From: a beta proteobacterium L13 | GTDB lineage: Bacteria; Pseudomonadota; Gammaproteobacteria; Burkholderiales; Chromobacteriaceae | Length of the DNA: 64,000 bases | Assembly (NCBI GenBank): GCA_000335715.1 | Contig: AMYZ01000010.1 | Coordinates: forward strand, 1-64,000 | Reading direction: 5' to 3' | Part shown: positions 53,911-63,388 of the stretch, one piece after another | Position numbering within the stretch: the first letter of the stretch is position 1 | Layout: every line of letters starts with the position of its first letter | Made by a program: the position numbers and the translations under genes | The notes under the pieces: model-generated | What the model was told of the DNA's origin: nothing | What the model saw: the letters and a program-made list of their open reading frames with translations, nothing else | Databases searched by the model: none

Positions 53911-54715
53911 ACGCCTGCCGCTATTGCTGGCGCTGGCCATAGCCCCCGCGCTGGCCGCCACCCCGGTACAACCGGTGGCCGGCCCGCGAGTGGTGGCGCT
54001 GACCGCCGACGTGGCCGAAATCGTGCTGGCGCTGAATGCCCAGCACCTGCTGGTTGGCCGCGACAAGCTGGCGCGCCAGCCGCAGCTGGCCCGTGTGCCC
54101 GAGATTGGCAGCTCGCGCGCGCTGACACCGCAGCCGGTACTGGCCAGCAAGCCCGACCTGGTGCTGGGCAGCGACCAGGCGCAACCGCCCGCCATCTACG
54201 ACCAGCTGCAGGCGCTGGGGCTGAAGGTTGGCCGCATCCGCCACAGCGAAGACCCGGCGGCCTTTGCCGACGGCATCCGCCAGGTGGGGCAGGCGCTGGG
54301 GCAAGCCGGTCGTGCCGAACAGCTGGCCGCACGCTGGCTACAGGCGCTGCAACCGCAGGCCGGCAAGGGCAAGCGCGTGCTGTTCAGCTACGACGGCCGC
54401 CTGGTGGCCGGTAGCGGCACCGCCGGCGACGCCATCATCCGCGCCGCAGGCGCCGTGAACGCCGCCGCCGACGTGCAGGGCTTTTTGCCGATGACGCCGG
54501 AGGCGTGGCTGCGCGCCGCGCCGGACGTGGTGATCGTGGCCGCGCACAACGCGCCGGTGTTCGGCAGCCTGGCGGCGCTAAAGGCAAGGCCGGAGCTGGC
54601 GGGCAGCCCGGCGGTGAAAGGAAACCGCGTGCTGGCGTGGCCAGCGGCGGACTTCCTGCGCCTGGGCGTGGCCAGCCCGGCCACGGTGCAGAAGCTGCGG
54701 GCGCTGGCGTCATGA
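53900..54715 (+). CDS. hmuT: heme ABC transporter substrate-binding protein HmuT
   Basis: 271-aa periplasmic protein with a Sec signal peptide (about 1-20, ALAATPV) and the class III binding-protein layout of heme binders. RVVALTADVAEIVLALNAQ at the N-terminal lobe and LLVGRDKLARQP follow; a Tyr-containing FSYDGRLVAGSGTAG lies mid-protein. It passes heme to HmuU. Overlaps hmuS by 11 nt and hmuU by 4 nt (ATGA). Two DUS-like words in frame (V-G-R at 54053 and 54227). Confidence 0.92.
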   Translation: MWRKRLPLLLALAIAPALAATPVQPVAGPRVVALTADVAEIVLALNAQHLLVGRDKLARQPQLARVPEIGSSRALTPQPVLASKPDLVLGSDQAQPPAIYDQLQALGLKVGRIRHSEDPAAFADGIRQVGQALGQAGRAEQLAARWLQALQPQAGKGKRVLFSYDGRLVAGSGTAGDAIIRAAGAVNAAADVQGFLPMTPEAWLRAAPDVVIVAAHNAPVFGSLAALKARPELAGSPAVKGNRVLAWPAADFLRLGVASPATVQKLRALAS

Positions 54716-55696
54716 GCGGCAGCCGCACGCTGGCCGCCGCGCCCGCCTGGCCGCGCCTGCCGGGTGTCGGTTTAGGGTTGGCCGCAATCGGCGGGCTGGC
54801 GCTGATCTGGCTGCTGGCCGGCTTTGGCGCCGGGCAGTGGCAGGCGCCAGACTGGCACGACCCCATCGTGCGCCAGCTGCGGCTGCCACGCATCGTCAAC
54901 GCGCTGCTGGTGGGCGCGGCACTGGCGATGAGCGGCGCGGCGCTGCAGGCGCTGTTCCGCAACCCGCTGGCCGACCCGGGGCTGATCGGCACCTCGTCCG
55001 GCGCCGCGCTGGGGGTGATCGGCGTCATCGCGCTGGGCATCGGCGGCCTGAGCGTGCCGCTGGCGGCATTTGGCGGCGGGCTGGCCGTTACCGCGCTGAT
55101 CCTGCTGCTGAACCGGCTGCTGCAAGGCGGCCAGGCCGGGCTGCTGATCATCGGCGTGGTGGTGGGGGCGTGCTGCGGTGCCATCGTCAGCCTGCTGCTG
55201 TTCCTGTCCGACGACCTGACGCTGCGCGGCGCCATGAGCTGGCTAGCCGGCAGCCTGGCCGAAGCCCGTTTTGCCGAGCACGGCTACGTGCTGCCGGTGA
55301 TGGCGCTGGGCGCGGCCATCCTGCTGCTGGTGGCGCGCGACCTGGACTGCCTGCTGCTGGGCGACGACACCGCCCGCTCGCTGGGGGTGCAGGTTGGCCG
55401 CACCCGCACCCTTACCGCCGTTGGCGCCGCGCTGCTGGCCGGCGGCGCGGTAACGCTGTCCGGCATCATCGGCTTTGTCGGCATGATGGTGCCCAACGCC
55501 ATCGCGCTGCTGGGCGGCGGCACCCGCCGCCAGCTGATGCTGTGGTCGGCCTGGGTCGGCGCTTTGTTTTTGCTGCTGATCGACACCCTGGGCCGCGAGC
55601 TGGCCTACCCGGTAGACCTGCCGGCCGGCGTGATGGCGGCCTTTGCCGGGCCGGTGTTCTTTTTATGGCTGTTCCGCCGCCTGCAAGGAGGCCGCC

Positions 55697-55716
<20 letters not shown>
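54712..55716 (+). CDS. hmuU: heme ABC transporter permease HmuU
   Basis: 334-aa FecCD-family permease with about ten helices. RQLRLPRIVNALLVGAALAMSGAALQALFRNPLADPG is the classic N-terminal family block, and GFVGMMVPNAIALLGG the conserved cytoplasmic loop region near residue 255 that contacts the ATPase. The start at 54712 lies in an ATGA overlap with hmuT; the longer frame upstream is a shadow of hmuT. The 3' end overlaps hmuV by 20 nt and contains its AGGAGG ribosome-binding site. Confidence 0.93.
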
Positions 55717-56473
<757 letters not shown>

Positions 56474-56502
56474 ATAGCGCATCCTGCCCCAAGCGAGAAG
56501 AC

Positions 56503-56532
56503 AAAAGCCCCTGTCCGGCGACAGGGGCTTTT
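56503..56532. terminator. rho-independent terminator after heme operon
   Basis: A perfect 13-bp stem AAAAGCCCCTGTC / GACAGGGGCTTTT (56503-56515, 56520-56532) with a CGGC loop and T-rich tail. It can serve the convergent map gene as well. Confidence 0.9.
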
Positions 56533-56631
56533 GCTTTTTCACACGGCAAGGCTGCGGAAGCTACGGCTTAGGAGTGCGCCGCGACCCGGCCTGGTAGCGC
56601 GGCACCGGGGGGCCGCATCTTGCCAGCCAGG

Positions 56632-57426
56632 TCAGATCGGCGCGTAGCTACCCACGCCGTCCGGCCAGCGCGTCAGCACGTCGTAGCCGTCTTCGGTCAC
56701 CACCACCATGTGTTCCCACTGCGCCGACAGCGAGCGGTCCTTGGTCACCACGGTCCAGCCGTCGGCCAGCTGGCGGATGTCGGCCTTGCCGGCGTTGATC
56801 ATAGGCTCGATGGTAAAGATCATGCCCGGCGCCAGCGTCAGGCCAGTGCCGGGGCGGCCGTAGTGCAGCACCTCCGGCTCGGTGTGGTACACGGTGCCGA
56901 TGCCGTGGCCGCAGTACTCGCGCACCACGCTGAAGCCTTCGCGCAGCGCCACCTGCTGAATGGCGTGGCCCACGTCGCCCAGGCGCGCACCGGGGCGCAC
57001 GGCGCGGATGCCCGCGCACATCGCCTCGTAGGTGGTGTCCACCAGCCGTTTGGCCAGCGGCGACGGCTCGCCCACGTAGTACATGCGGCTGCTGTCGCCG
57101 AACCAGCCGTCCTTGATCACCGCCACGTCGATGTTGACGATATCGCCGTCCTGTAGCGGCTTGTCATCGGGAATACCGTGGCAAATCAAATGGTTGACCG
57201 ACGCGCAGATGGTTTTGGGGTAGCCGTGGTAGCCGATATTGGCCGGTTTGGCCTGCTGCACATTGACGATGTACTCGCGGCAGATACGGTCCAGCTCGTT
57301 GGTGCTGACGCCGGGTTTCACATACTGGCCGATCATCTGCAGCAGTTCGGCCGCCAGCGCACCGGCGCGGCGTGATTGTTCGATCTCGCCGGCGTTGCGG
57401 CGGATCACTTGTCGTTGGTTTGCCAT
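56632..57426 (-). CDS. map: type I methionine aminopeptidase
   Basis: 264-aa enzyme removing N-terminal Met from new proteins. Catalytic His83 (ICHGIP) and metal ligands Asp100 (VNIDVAV), Asp111 (GDSSRM), His in GHGIGTVYH, Glu in FTIEPM and Glu in WEHMVVV are all visible. Its ATG overlaps the stop of the ParD-like gene by 1 nt (TGATG). It is not next to rpsB/tsf, where the housekeeping map usually lies, so it may be a second, specialised copy (inference; the rest of the genome is not visible). Confidence 0.94.
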   Translation of the reverse strand: MANQRQVIRRNAGEIEQSRRAGALAAELLQMIGQYVKPGVSTNELDRICREYIVNVQQAKPANIGYHGYPKTICASVNHLICHGIPDDKPLQDGDIVNIDVAVIKDGWFGDSSRMYYVGEPSPLAKRLVDTTYEAMCAGIRAVRPGARLGDVGHAIQQVALREGFSVVREYCGHGIGTVYHTEPEVLHYGRPGTGLTLAPGMIFTIEPMINAGKADIRQLADGWTVVTKDRSLSAQWEHMVVVTEDGYDVLTRWPDGVGSYAPI

Positions 57427-57656
57427 CAGGCGTGCTCCTGCTTGGTGGGTGGCCAGGCGATACCCGACAGGCGCTCGCCAGCTTCTGCACGGATCAGCAG
57501 CTGGCAGATGTCGCTATAGCTCAGTTTGGGGTTGAGCTCGGCCAGCATGCCTACACGCAGCCAATGCTCGGCTTGCGCGTTGATGGAGCGGCTAAGCGCC
57601 CCACTCGTCTGGCGCAAGGTCTCGTGCATCTGTTCGGAAATCTTGACGATACCCAT
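57426..57656 (-). CDS. ParD-like antitoxin family protein
   Basis: 76-aa protein matching the ParD_like family: MGIVKISEQMHETLRQTSGALSRSINAQAEHWLRVGMLAE. It is a ribbon-helix-helix type DNA-binding protein. Start 57656 (MGIVKIS) is the family start; the longer frame includes the operator. No ParE toxin is present; its partner is map, translationally coupled by TGATG. A palindrome 23 bp upstream is a likely autoregulatory operator. Confidence 0.82.
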   Translation of the reverse strand: MGIVKISEQMHETLRQTSGALSRSINAQAEHWLRVGMLAELNPKLSYSDICQLLIRAEAGERLSGIAWPPTKQEHA

Positions 57657-57678
57657 GGCCGCCTCGTTATATGGTTTG

Positions 57679-57693
57679 TATACGTTGCGTATA
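57679..57693. promoter_or_regulatory. palindromic operator of ParD-like/map module (candidate)
   Basis: TATACG-TTG-CGTATA, perfect 6-bp arms, flanked by GGT and ACC at about symmetrical distance. It lies 23 bp upstream of the ParD-like start and overlaps AT-rich -10-like sequence. Ribbon-helix-helix proteins bind such sites for self-repression (inference). Confidence 0.5.
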
Positions 57694-57913
57694 TTACCAG
57701 CCCACTGCAACACAAGCCACCCTGGCTGGCCAGCAACTTGGCAGGGCGTGTCACACCCCTTGGCTATTTAAAAAAGTATTCTGTATTTCAAGTACCACAA
57801 TGAGATCGATAGAAATAACGGCCAACTTCACAAAGACAGACAAAGAAACACGCACATGCTAAACACAAGCTATCAATAAAAAAATCGCATCTGACACACA
57901 CAGGGAGATAGCC

Positions 57914-59041
57914 ATGTTCGGTTTGTTCAAACAAAAAGAAGCCAGCAGCACCAAAGACGAAGAAATACACCAGCTGCGCCAGATGCTGGACTGCGTAGAC
58001 AACCTGATCATGCTGGCCGATACCACGCCGGACAACAAAATCATCTACATGAACAAGACCGCCCGCGAGCTGCTGTCGCAACACCGGGCCGCCATGAACC
58101 AGAAGTTTCGCCCTGGCGTAGATGTGGAAAAAGCATTCGAGCACACTATCCACCAGTTTCATGGCTCGCCAGACCGCATCCGCGGCATTCTGCAAGACCT
58201 GGCCAGCGGCAAGCTGGCAGTACACAAGGCCATGATCCCGGTCGGCAATATCACTTTCGAAACAAAAATCTTCCCTATCTGGCGCCAGGGCAATAGCCGA
58301 GAGCTGCTGTGCTTCATGGCCAGCTTCCGTGACGTGAGCGCCAATGTGATAGCCGACAAGCTGGCCGCAGAAACCGCCAACCGCCGCCACTTCCTGGAAG
58401 AGCGCGTGGGGGAAATCTCGCAAAACATGCAAGCCATGAGCGCCACCATCGAAAACGTGGCGGTACAGACCGCCTCGGCATCCGAGTCGGCCGAAGTCAT
58501 GTTGCGCGAAAGCCGGCACGGGGTCGCCATTGTGGACGAAACCAGCCAGAGCATGAAAACCGTAGCCAATATGGTCCGCAGCACGGCAGACAGCCTGACC
58601 TCGCTAGGCCAGCGCTCCGAGGCCATTGGCCAGATCGTGAACGTGATCAAGGACATTGCCGACCAGACCAACCTGCTGGCGCTGAATGCCGCCATCGAGG
58701 CCGCGCGCGCCGGCGAAATGGGGCGCGGCTTTGCCGTGGTGGCCGACGAAGTGCGCAAGCTGGCAGAGCGCACCACGGCAGCTACGCAGCAGATCGGCGG
58801 CATGATCAAGGAAATCCAGCAAGACGTGCAACAGAACGTCTCGGCGACCGAGCAGAGCCGGCAGCAGGTTGCGGCGACCGAAAGCGACTTCCAGCGTGCC
58901 GAGGCAGCACTCATCAAGATCGTGGAAGAAGTCAACCAGATGCGCGATTTTGTTGTACAGATCGCCGAAGCGAGCGAAGAGCAGGCGGCCACTTCGCAAG
59001 ACATTTCCGACAAGCTGGGCGATATCGCACGCGGCCAGTAA
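57914..59041 (+). CDS. soluble PAS-type methyl-accepting chemotaxis protein
   Basis: 375-aa cytoplasmic chemoreceptor with no membrane helix. An N-terminal PAS-like domain (about residues 20-145, [27 protein letters not shown]) is joined directly to a short signalling domain with the conserved tip [19 protein letters not shown] near 250-270. The signalling helices are shorter than in membrane receptors. AGGGAG precedes the ATG. It may sense an internal metabolic or redox cue; the ligand is not known. Confidence 0.9.
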   Translation: MFGLFKQKEASSTKDEEIHQLRQMLDCVDNLIMLADTTPDNKIIYMNKTARELLSQHRAAMNQKFRPGVDVEKAFEHTIHQFHGSPDRIRGILQDLASGKLAVHKAMIPVGNITFETKIFPIWRQGNSRELLCFMASFRDVSANVIADKLAAETANRRHFLEERVGEISQNMQAMSATIENVAVQTASASESAEVMLRESRHGVAIVDETSQSMKTVANMVRSTADSLTSLGQRSEAIGQIVNVIKDIADQTNLLALNAAIEAARAGEMGRGFAVVADEVRKLAERTTAATQQIGGMIKEIQQDVQQNVSATEQSRQQVAATESDFQRAEAALIKIVEEVNQMRDFVVQIAEASEEQAATSQDISDKLGDIARGQ

Positions 59042-59142
59042 TTCACGTCACTGCCGCACCACACCCACGGGCAGCGCACAGCTGCCCGTTTGCATGGCGC
59101 ACTGGCTACCCGATAATGGCCTTTTGATCCGGAGGCCCCCGC

Positions 59143-59619
59143 ATGAGCTTGCAGTCGGTACGTGACTTTTTTGCTGCCAGGTCGCTGGCGATAGACATCA
59201 TCGAGCTGGACACCAGCACCGCCACGGTAGCGTTGGCCGCAGCGGCACATGGCGTAGTGCCGGGGCGCATTGCCAAAACGCTGGCATTCCGCCTGGCCGA
59301 CGAGCGCACCATCTTGCTGGTGGCGCGCGGCGACGCCCGCATCGACAACAAGAAATTCAAGGCCGTATTCGGCAAAGGCCGCATGCTGCCTGCCGAAGAA
59401 GTGCAGGCGCTCACCGGCCACCCGGTAGGCGGGGTCTGCCCGTTTGGCCTGGCTACGCCACTGCCGGTGTATATCGATGTATCACTGCAGGATTTTGACG
59501 AGGTGCTACCGGCAGCTGGCGATGTGCACACCGCAGTACGCATCAGCCCGGCGCTGCTGGCACAGATTGTAGACGGCCAATGGGTGGATGCCTGCCAGGC
59601 ACAAACCGCCGCAGCCTGA
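59143..59619 (+). CDS. YbaK/EbsC family aminoacyl-tRNA deacylase
   Basis: 158-aa protein of the YbaK/ProX family, which hydrolyses mischarged tRNA (for example Cys-tRNA-Pro or Ala-tRNA-Pro). The conserved AKTLAFRL with the catalytic Lys region, DARIDNKKFKAVFG, and GHPVGGVCPFGLATPLPVYID are clear. Which mischarged species it edits cannot be told. Followed by a strong terminator and a DUS-like word. Confidence 0.88.
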   Translation: MSLQSVRDFFAARSLAIDIIELDTSTATVALAAAAHGVVPGRIAKTLAFRLADERTILLVARGDARIDNKKFKAVFGKGRMLPAEEVQALTGHPVGGVCPFGLATPLPVYIDVSLQDFDEVLPAAGDVHTAVRISPALLAQIVDGQWVDACQAQTAAA

Positions 59620-59638
59620 CACGGGCGGCGGGCACGCC

Positions 59639-59668
59639 AAAGCCCTGCCGGCGTACCGGCAGGGCTTT
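59639..59668. terminator. rho-independent terminator after ybaK-like gene
   Basis: A perfect 13-bp stem AAAGCCCTGCCGG / CCGGCAGGGCTTT (59639-59651, 59656-59668) with loop CGTA, between convergent genes. Confidence 0.85.
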
Positions 59669-59698
59669 GTATTGATGCAACAAGGTTGGCCGCAGCAC

Positions 59699-61393
59699 TT
59701 ACACCACCGGCACCCCTGCCCCCACCGGCTGCATACCGTCACCACCACGGCTCTGCCCTGGCTGCGGCAGGGTAAAGAAGTCGATACTGGCTTTCAGCTC
59801 GTGCGCCATCTGCTCCATCTGCTCGGCCGAGCTGGACGTCTGTACCGCTGCAGTGCTGGTTTCTTCCGACATCTGCGCTACCTGCTCCACATTGCTGGCC
59901 ACCATGCCGCTGGCAGACTGCTGCTCGGCCAGCGCAATAGAAATGGACGCCACCGAGTCGTTGATGCGCGCCATATTGCTGCTGATACCGGTTACCGCCT
60001 CGCGTGCCTGCAGGGTTTGCTGCAGGCCCGCGTCCATCTCGTCTACGGTGGCGTGAATGGTCTTGACCACCTGCTGGCTACTGCTGACCATCTCGGTAAT
60101 GATGGTGCCGATCTCGGCGGTAGACTGCGCCGTGCGCTCGGACAGCTTGCGTACTTCGTCGGCCACCACGGCAAAGCCCCGGCCCTGCTCGCCGGCACGC
60201 GCCGCCTCGATCGCCGCGTTCAGCGCCAGCAGGTTGGTTTGCTCGGCCACATCGCGGATCACCTGCACCACATTGGAAATCTGCTGCGACTTGGCACCCA
60301 GCAGGTCTGCCTGCTGCTGTGAGCCACGCGCCATATCGGCCACGGTGTTGATGGTGCGCAGGGTGTGGTCGATGATGCGTTCCCCGTCACGCGCCAGATT
60401 GCCGGATGCCTTGGCGTCTACCGACACGTCACGCGCGTTGTCGCTGACCGAGCTAATACTGACCGACAGCTGCTCTACCGACGCCGACATGGCGGCGGCG
60501 GCACGGGTTTGCTCCTCGGTACTAACTGCAACCTGCTCCGACGCGGCAGCCAGCTCGCTGGCGTTCACACTCAGGCGGGCAATGATGTTTTCCAGGTTAC
60601 GTACCAGCGCAATCAGCCCGCTTTGCATCGCCCCCATAGATGCCACCACGCTGCTGCTGTCGCCGGCGCGGATCTGCAGCTTCTGGCTCAGGTCGCCCTT
60701 GGCAATGCGCTGCGCCAGCGCCACCACGTCCTTGGGCTCGCCCCCCAGTTGCGCCAGCAGGTTATGGATAATCTGCCAGGCCAGGACCGCACCAAACAGC
60801 ACGCCCGCTACCATCAGCATGGCCGATAACCGGGCGCTGAAATTGGCGCTGGCTTCCGACTTGGCGTACTCCTCGGCGGCTACTTTCAGCTGCAGGTCAA
60901 TCAGTGCGGAGATGCTGCCGGAGACAGGGTCCAGCGCGGGATAGAGCTGCTTGTTGTTAAATACCAATAACGGCGCTTCGTCACCGGCCTCTACCAGGCG
61001 GCGCAGCTCGTCCACCGCACCATCGGCACGCTTCATGGCCTGCTCGGCTTGCTTTGCCAGCGCCAGCTCCTGGTCGGTAAGGTAGGTGGAACGGTAGGCC
61101 TGCCACTCCGTACCGATGGTAGCCCGGGCGCTATCCAATTCCTTCAGGAATGCCGATTTCTCCATGGCGCCGGAATGGACCTTATGCGCCGCATCCACAA
61201 TGCTCACCGCGTAGCCGTCGCTGACTTTCTTCAATTGCTGCAGCGGCACAACCCTGTCGTGATAAGTACTTGAAAAATCCTTCAAAATAGCCGACTGGGT
61301 ATGCATGCCATAACCACCCAACATCATGGCAATCGCCAGCAGAACAATAACCAGCACGGTAAGGCGCTGGCCGATAGTCAGTGTAGGCAACAT
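59699..61393 (-). CDS. methyl-accepting chemotaxis protein
   Basis: 564-aa transmembrane chemoreceptor. TM1 about residues 9-30, periplasmic four-helix-bundle sensor (about 31-185), TM2 about 190-210, HAMP (about 212-265), then a signalling domain with [19 protein letters not shown]. The C terminus is a Gly/Pro/Gln-rich tail ending in VGAGVPVV without a CheR pentapeptide. The start at 61393 ([11 protein letters not shown]) gives the normal short N terminus. The upstream region carries the tandem AATACCA motif also found upstream of the 27846-29459 receptor. Confidence 0.92.
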   Translation of the reverse strand: MLPTLTIGQRLTVLVIVLLAIAMMLGGYGMHTQSAILKDFSSTYHDRVVPLQQLKKVSDGYAVSIVDAAHKVHSGAMEKSAFLKELDSARATIGTEWQAYRSTYLTDQELALAKQAEQAMKRADGAVDELRRLVEAGDEAPLLVFNNKQLYPALDPVSGSISALIDLQLKVAAEEYAKSEASANFSARLSAMLMVAGVLFGAVLAWQIIHNLLAQLGGEPKDVVALAQRIAKGDLSQKLQIRAGDSSSVVASMGAMQSGLIALVRNLENIIARLSVNASELAAASEQVAVSTEEQTRAAAAMSASVEQLSVSISSVSDNARDVSVDAKASGNLARDGERIIDHTLRTINTVADMARGSQQQADLLGAKSQQISNVVQVIRDVAEQTNLLALNAAIEAARAGEQGRGFAVVADEVRKLSERTAQSTAEIGTIITEMVSSSQQVVKTIHATVDEMDAGLQQTLQAREAVTGISSNMARINDSVASISIALAEQQSASGMVASNVEQVAQMSEETSTAAVQTSSSAEQMEQMAHELKASIDFFTLPQPGQSRGGDGMQPVGAGVPVV

Positions 61394-61614
61394 GGTTACA
61401 CTCCAAATTTCGATAAGTTTTGCAACTGAATTTTGCAAATTAAACTTATTGATATTTAGCGCCCAACCTGGGTGCCGTCAATCGCAAACATGCGTTATAA
61501 GTATTTATACCTAGCAAGCCGGACGGCATGATTTGAGGCGAAAAATGCCATCAGGCCGCTTATTGCACAGCACAAAAGGCATGAGCAACCCGCCTGGCGA
61601 TACGATGAAAATAA

Positions 61615-61634
61615 AATACCAATCAAATACCAAA
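61615..61634. repeat. tandem AATACCA motif, copy 2
   Basis: AATACCAAT and AATACCAAA in direct repeat, 11 bp apart, 18 of 20 positions identical to 29713-29732. It lies 222 bp upstream of a minus-strand chemoreceptor start; copy 1 lies 254 bp upstream of another. Confidence 0.6.
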
Positions 61635-61693
61635 CTAATAACAGTGCCAGTGCGACAAAAGTGCCATCTGCCATACCAAAGACATGAGCGCAT

Positions 61694-61719
61694 AAAAAAA
61701 CCCGCCACTGGGGCGGGTT
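61694..61719 (-). terminator. rho-independent terminator after gmhA
   Basis: Arms AACCCGCC (61699-61706) and GGCGGGTT (61712-61719); on the minus strand a run of T follows. It lies 20 bp beyond the gmhA stop codon. Confidence 0.85.
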
Positions 61720-61738
61720 GGTCGGCTAGCGGGCGGTC

Positions 61739-62326
61739 TCAGGCGTAGTTGGCCGGAAACAACGCGCGCTCTACCGATTCGATCAGGATATGGATCACCT
61801 TGATATGCAGCTCCTGCACGCGGTCGGCGTACTGGCCACCGGGGGTGCACACATCGATATCAGCCAAGCCGCCAATCACCGAGCCCGGGCGGCCGGTGAG
61901 CGACACCACTACCATGCCGCGCTCCTTGGCGGCTTTCACCGCCGCCAGGATGTTCTTGCTGGTACCGCTGGTGCTAATGGCCAGCAGCACGTCGCCGGCG
62001 CCGGCATGTGCTTCCAGGTAGCGCGAGAAGATGGCTTCGTAGCCGTAGTCGTTGCCCACGCAGCTGATGTGGCTGGGGTCGCTGATGCTGGCCGCCGGCA
62101 GCGCGCGGCGGTCGTTGCGGTAGCGGCCGGACAGCTCTTCGGCAAAGTGCATGGCGTCGCACATCGAGCCGCCGTTGCCGCAGCTGAATACACGCCGGCC
62201 GTTATTGAACGCGTTGACCAGCGCATCGCCCGCCGCCTCGATAGCGGATAGCGCCTGCGGGTTGGACAGCAGGGCGTCCAGCGCGCTGCGGGCTTCGGTA
62301 AGGGTGGCAACAATATGCGGTTTCAT
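61739..62326 (-). CDS. gmhA: phosphoheptose isomerase GmhA
   Basis: 195-aa SIS-domain enzyme converting sedoheptulose 7-phosphate to D-glycero-D-manno-heptose 7-phosphate, the first step of LPS heptose synthesis. FSCGNGGSMCDAMHFAEELSGRY and ISTSGTSKNILAAVKAAKE (phosphate binding) are diagnostic. Length matches E. coli GmhA (192). Other heptose genes are not in the window. Confidence 0.95.
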   Translation of the reverse strand: MKPHIVATLTEARSALDALLSNPQALSAIEAAGDALVNAFNNGRRVFSCGNGGSMCDAMHFAEELSGRYRNDRRALPAASISDPSHISCVGNDYGYEAIFSRYLEAHAGAGDVLLAISTSGTSKNILAAVKAAKERGMVVVSLTGRPGSVIGGLADIDVCTPGGQYADRVQELHIKVIHILIESVERALFPANYA

Positions 62327-62443
62327 AGGCGGGGCGTGTTCTGTATAGCGAATCGATGCCGCATTTTACCCGTGCTTTGCCGCGCCATCACCCATCATCT
62401 GTACACAATATAGCGGCAAAGCGGAAAAAACCGCCGGCCAAGA

Positions 62444-63388
62444 CTACCAGTACAGCACCTGGCGGCGGTCCAGCCCGATAGCCAGCTGCTGCCCCACGCA
62501 CGGCGCGCCCTGCCCGGCCAACTCGCGCACACCCAGCAGCAGCTGCCAGGCTTGGCCGCCATCGCCGGCGACGGTGACGCGCCAGCCGTCGGCCTGCGCC
62601 TCGACGGCGATGATGTCGCGGCGCGGCTGGCCGGCGCCCAGCACAAAGGCCTGCGGCGGGATGGCGTGGTCGTCGAAGACGTTGTCGAGGCCGACAAAGC
62701 GCGCCACCCAGGCGCTGGCTGGCGCCTGCAGGATGGCCTGCGGCGTGCCGTGCTGCACAATGCGCCCGGCCTGCAAAATGGCCACGCGCTGCGCCAGCGC
62801 AAACGCCTCGTGGCGGTCGTGCGTCACCAGCAGCGCCGGCACCTGCAAGGCTGTCAGGTGGCGGCGTACGTCGGCCAGCAGCTGTTGTTTGAGGTGGGTG
62901 TCCAGGCTGGAGAACGGCTCGTCCAGCAGCAGCAGCCGTGGCTGGCACACCAGCGCCCGCGCCAGCGCCACACGCTGGCGCTCGCCGCCGGACAGCGTAT
63001 GCACCGCTGCTGCCTCGCGCCCGGCCAGGCCTACTGCCGCCAGCATCTGCACCGCCTGCTGGCGTGCGGCCAACTTGCCCGTGCCGCGTTCCACCAAGCC
63101 AAACGCCACGTTGGCCGCCGCGTCCAGATGCGGAAACAGCGCGTGGTCCTGGAACATCATGGCGATGTGGCGTTGCTCCGGCGGCAGCCGGGTGATGTCC
63201 TGTCCTGCCAGCTGTACGCGCCCCGCGTCGGGCCGCTGCAAACCGGCCACCAGCGACAGCAGGCTGGACTTGCCCTCTCCCGACGGCCCCAGCAGGGCCA
63301 GCGTTTCGCCAGCAGCCACTTGCAGGCTGACGCCTTGCAGCAAGGCGCGGCCGGCATAGGACAGCGACAGGTCAATCAGCTCGAGCAT
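62444..63388 (-). CDS. ABC transporter ATP-binding protein (FbpC/ThiQ/PotA-like)
   Basis: 314-aa ATPase. Walker A GPSGEGKSS (Glu in place of the usual Gly/Ser) at about residues 34-42, MMFQDHALFPHLD Q-loop region, signature LSGGERQRVAL, Walker B LLLLDEPFSSLD, and H-loop THDRHEA. A C-terminal TOBE-like regulatory domain (about 235-314) sets it apart from minimal ThiQ proteins. It likely powers import of ferric iron, thiamine, sulfate or a similar solute. The start at 63388 overlaps the permease gene by 17 nt. Confidence 0.85.
   Translation of the reverse strand: MLELIDLSLSYAGRALLQGVSLQVAAGETLALLGPSGEGKSSLLSLVAGLQRPDAGRVQLAGQDITRLPPEQRHIAMMFQDHALFPHLDAAANVAFGLVERGTGKLAARQQAVQMLAAVGLAGREAAAVHTLSGGERQRVALARALVCQPRLLLLDEPFSSLDTHLKQQLLADVRRHLTALQVPALLVTHDRHEAFALAQRVAILQAGRIVQHGTPQAILQAPASAWVARFVGLDNVFDDHAIPPQAFVLGAGQPRRDIIAVEAQADGWRVTVAGDGGQAWQLLLGVRELAGQGAPCVGQQLAIGLDRRQVLYW

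Larger units (their letters stand above)
61394..61738. other. AT-rich intergenic region upstream of chemoreceptor
   Basis: 345 bp without a supported gene. It holds the tandem AATACCA motif (61615-61634), the terminator for gmhA (61694-61719) and presumably the chemoreceptor promoter. Short GGCAT/ATGCC inverted segments near 61528-61555 could form a weak hairpin. Nothing else stands out. Confidence 0.6.
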
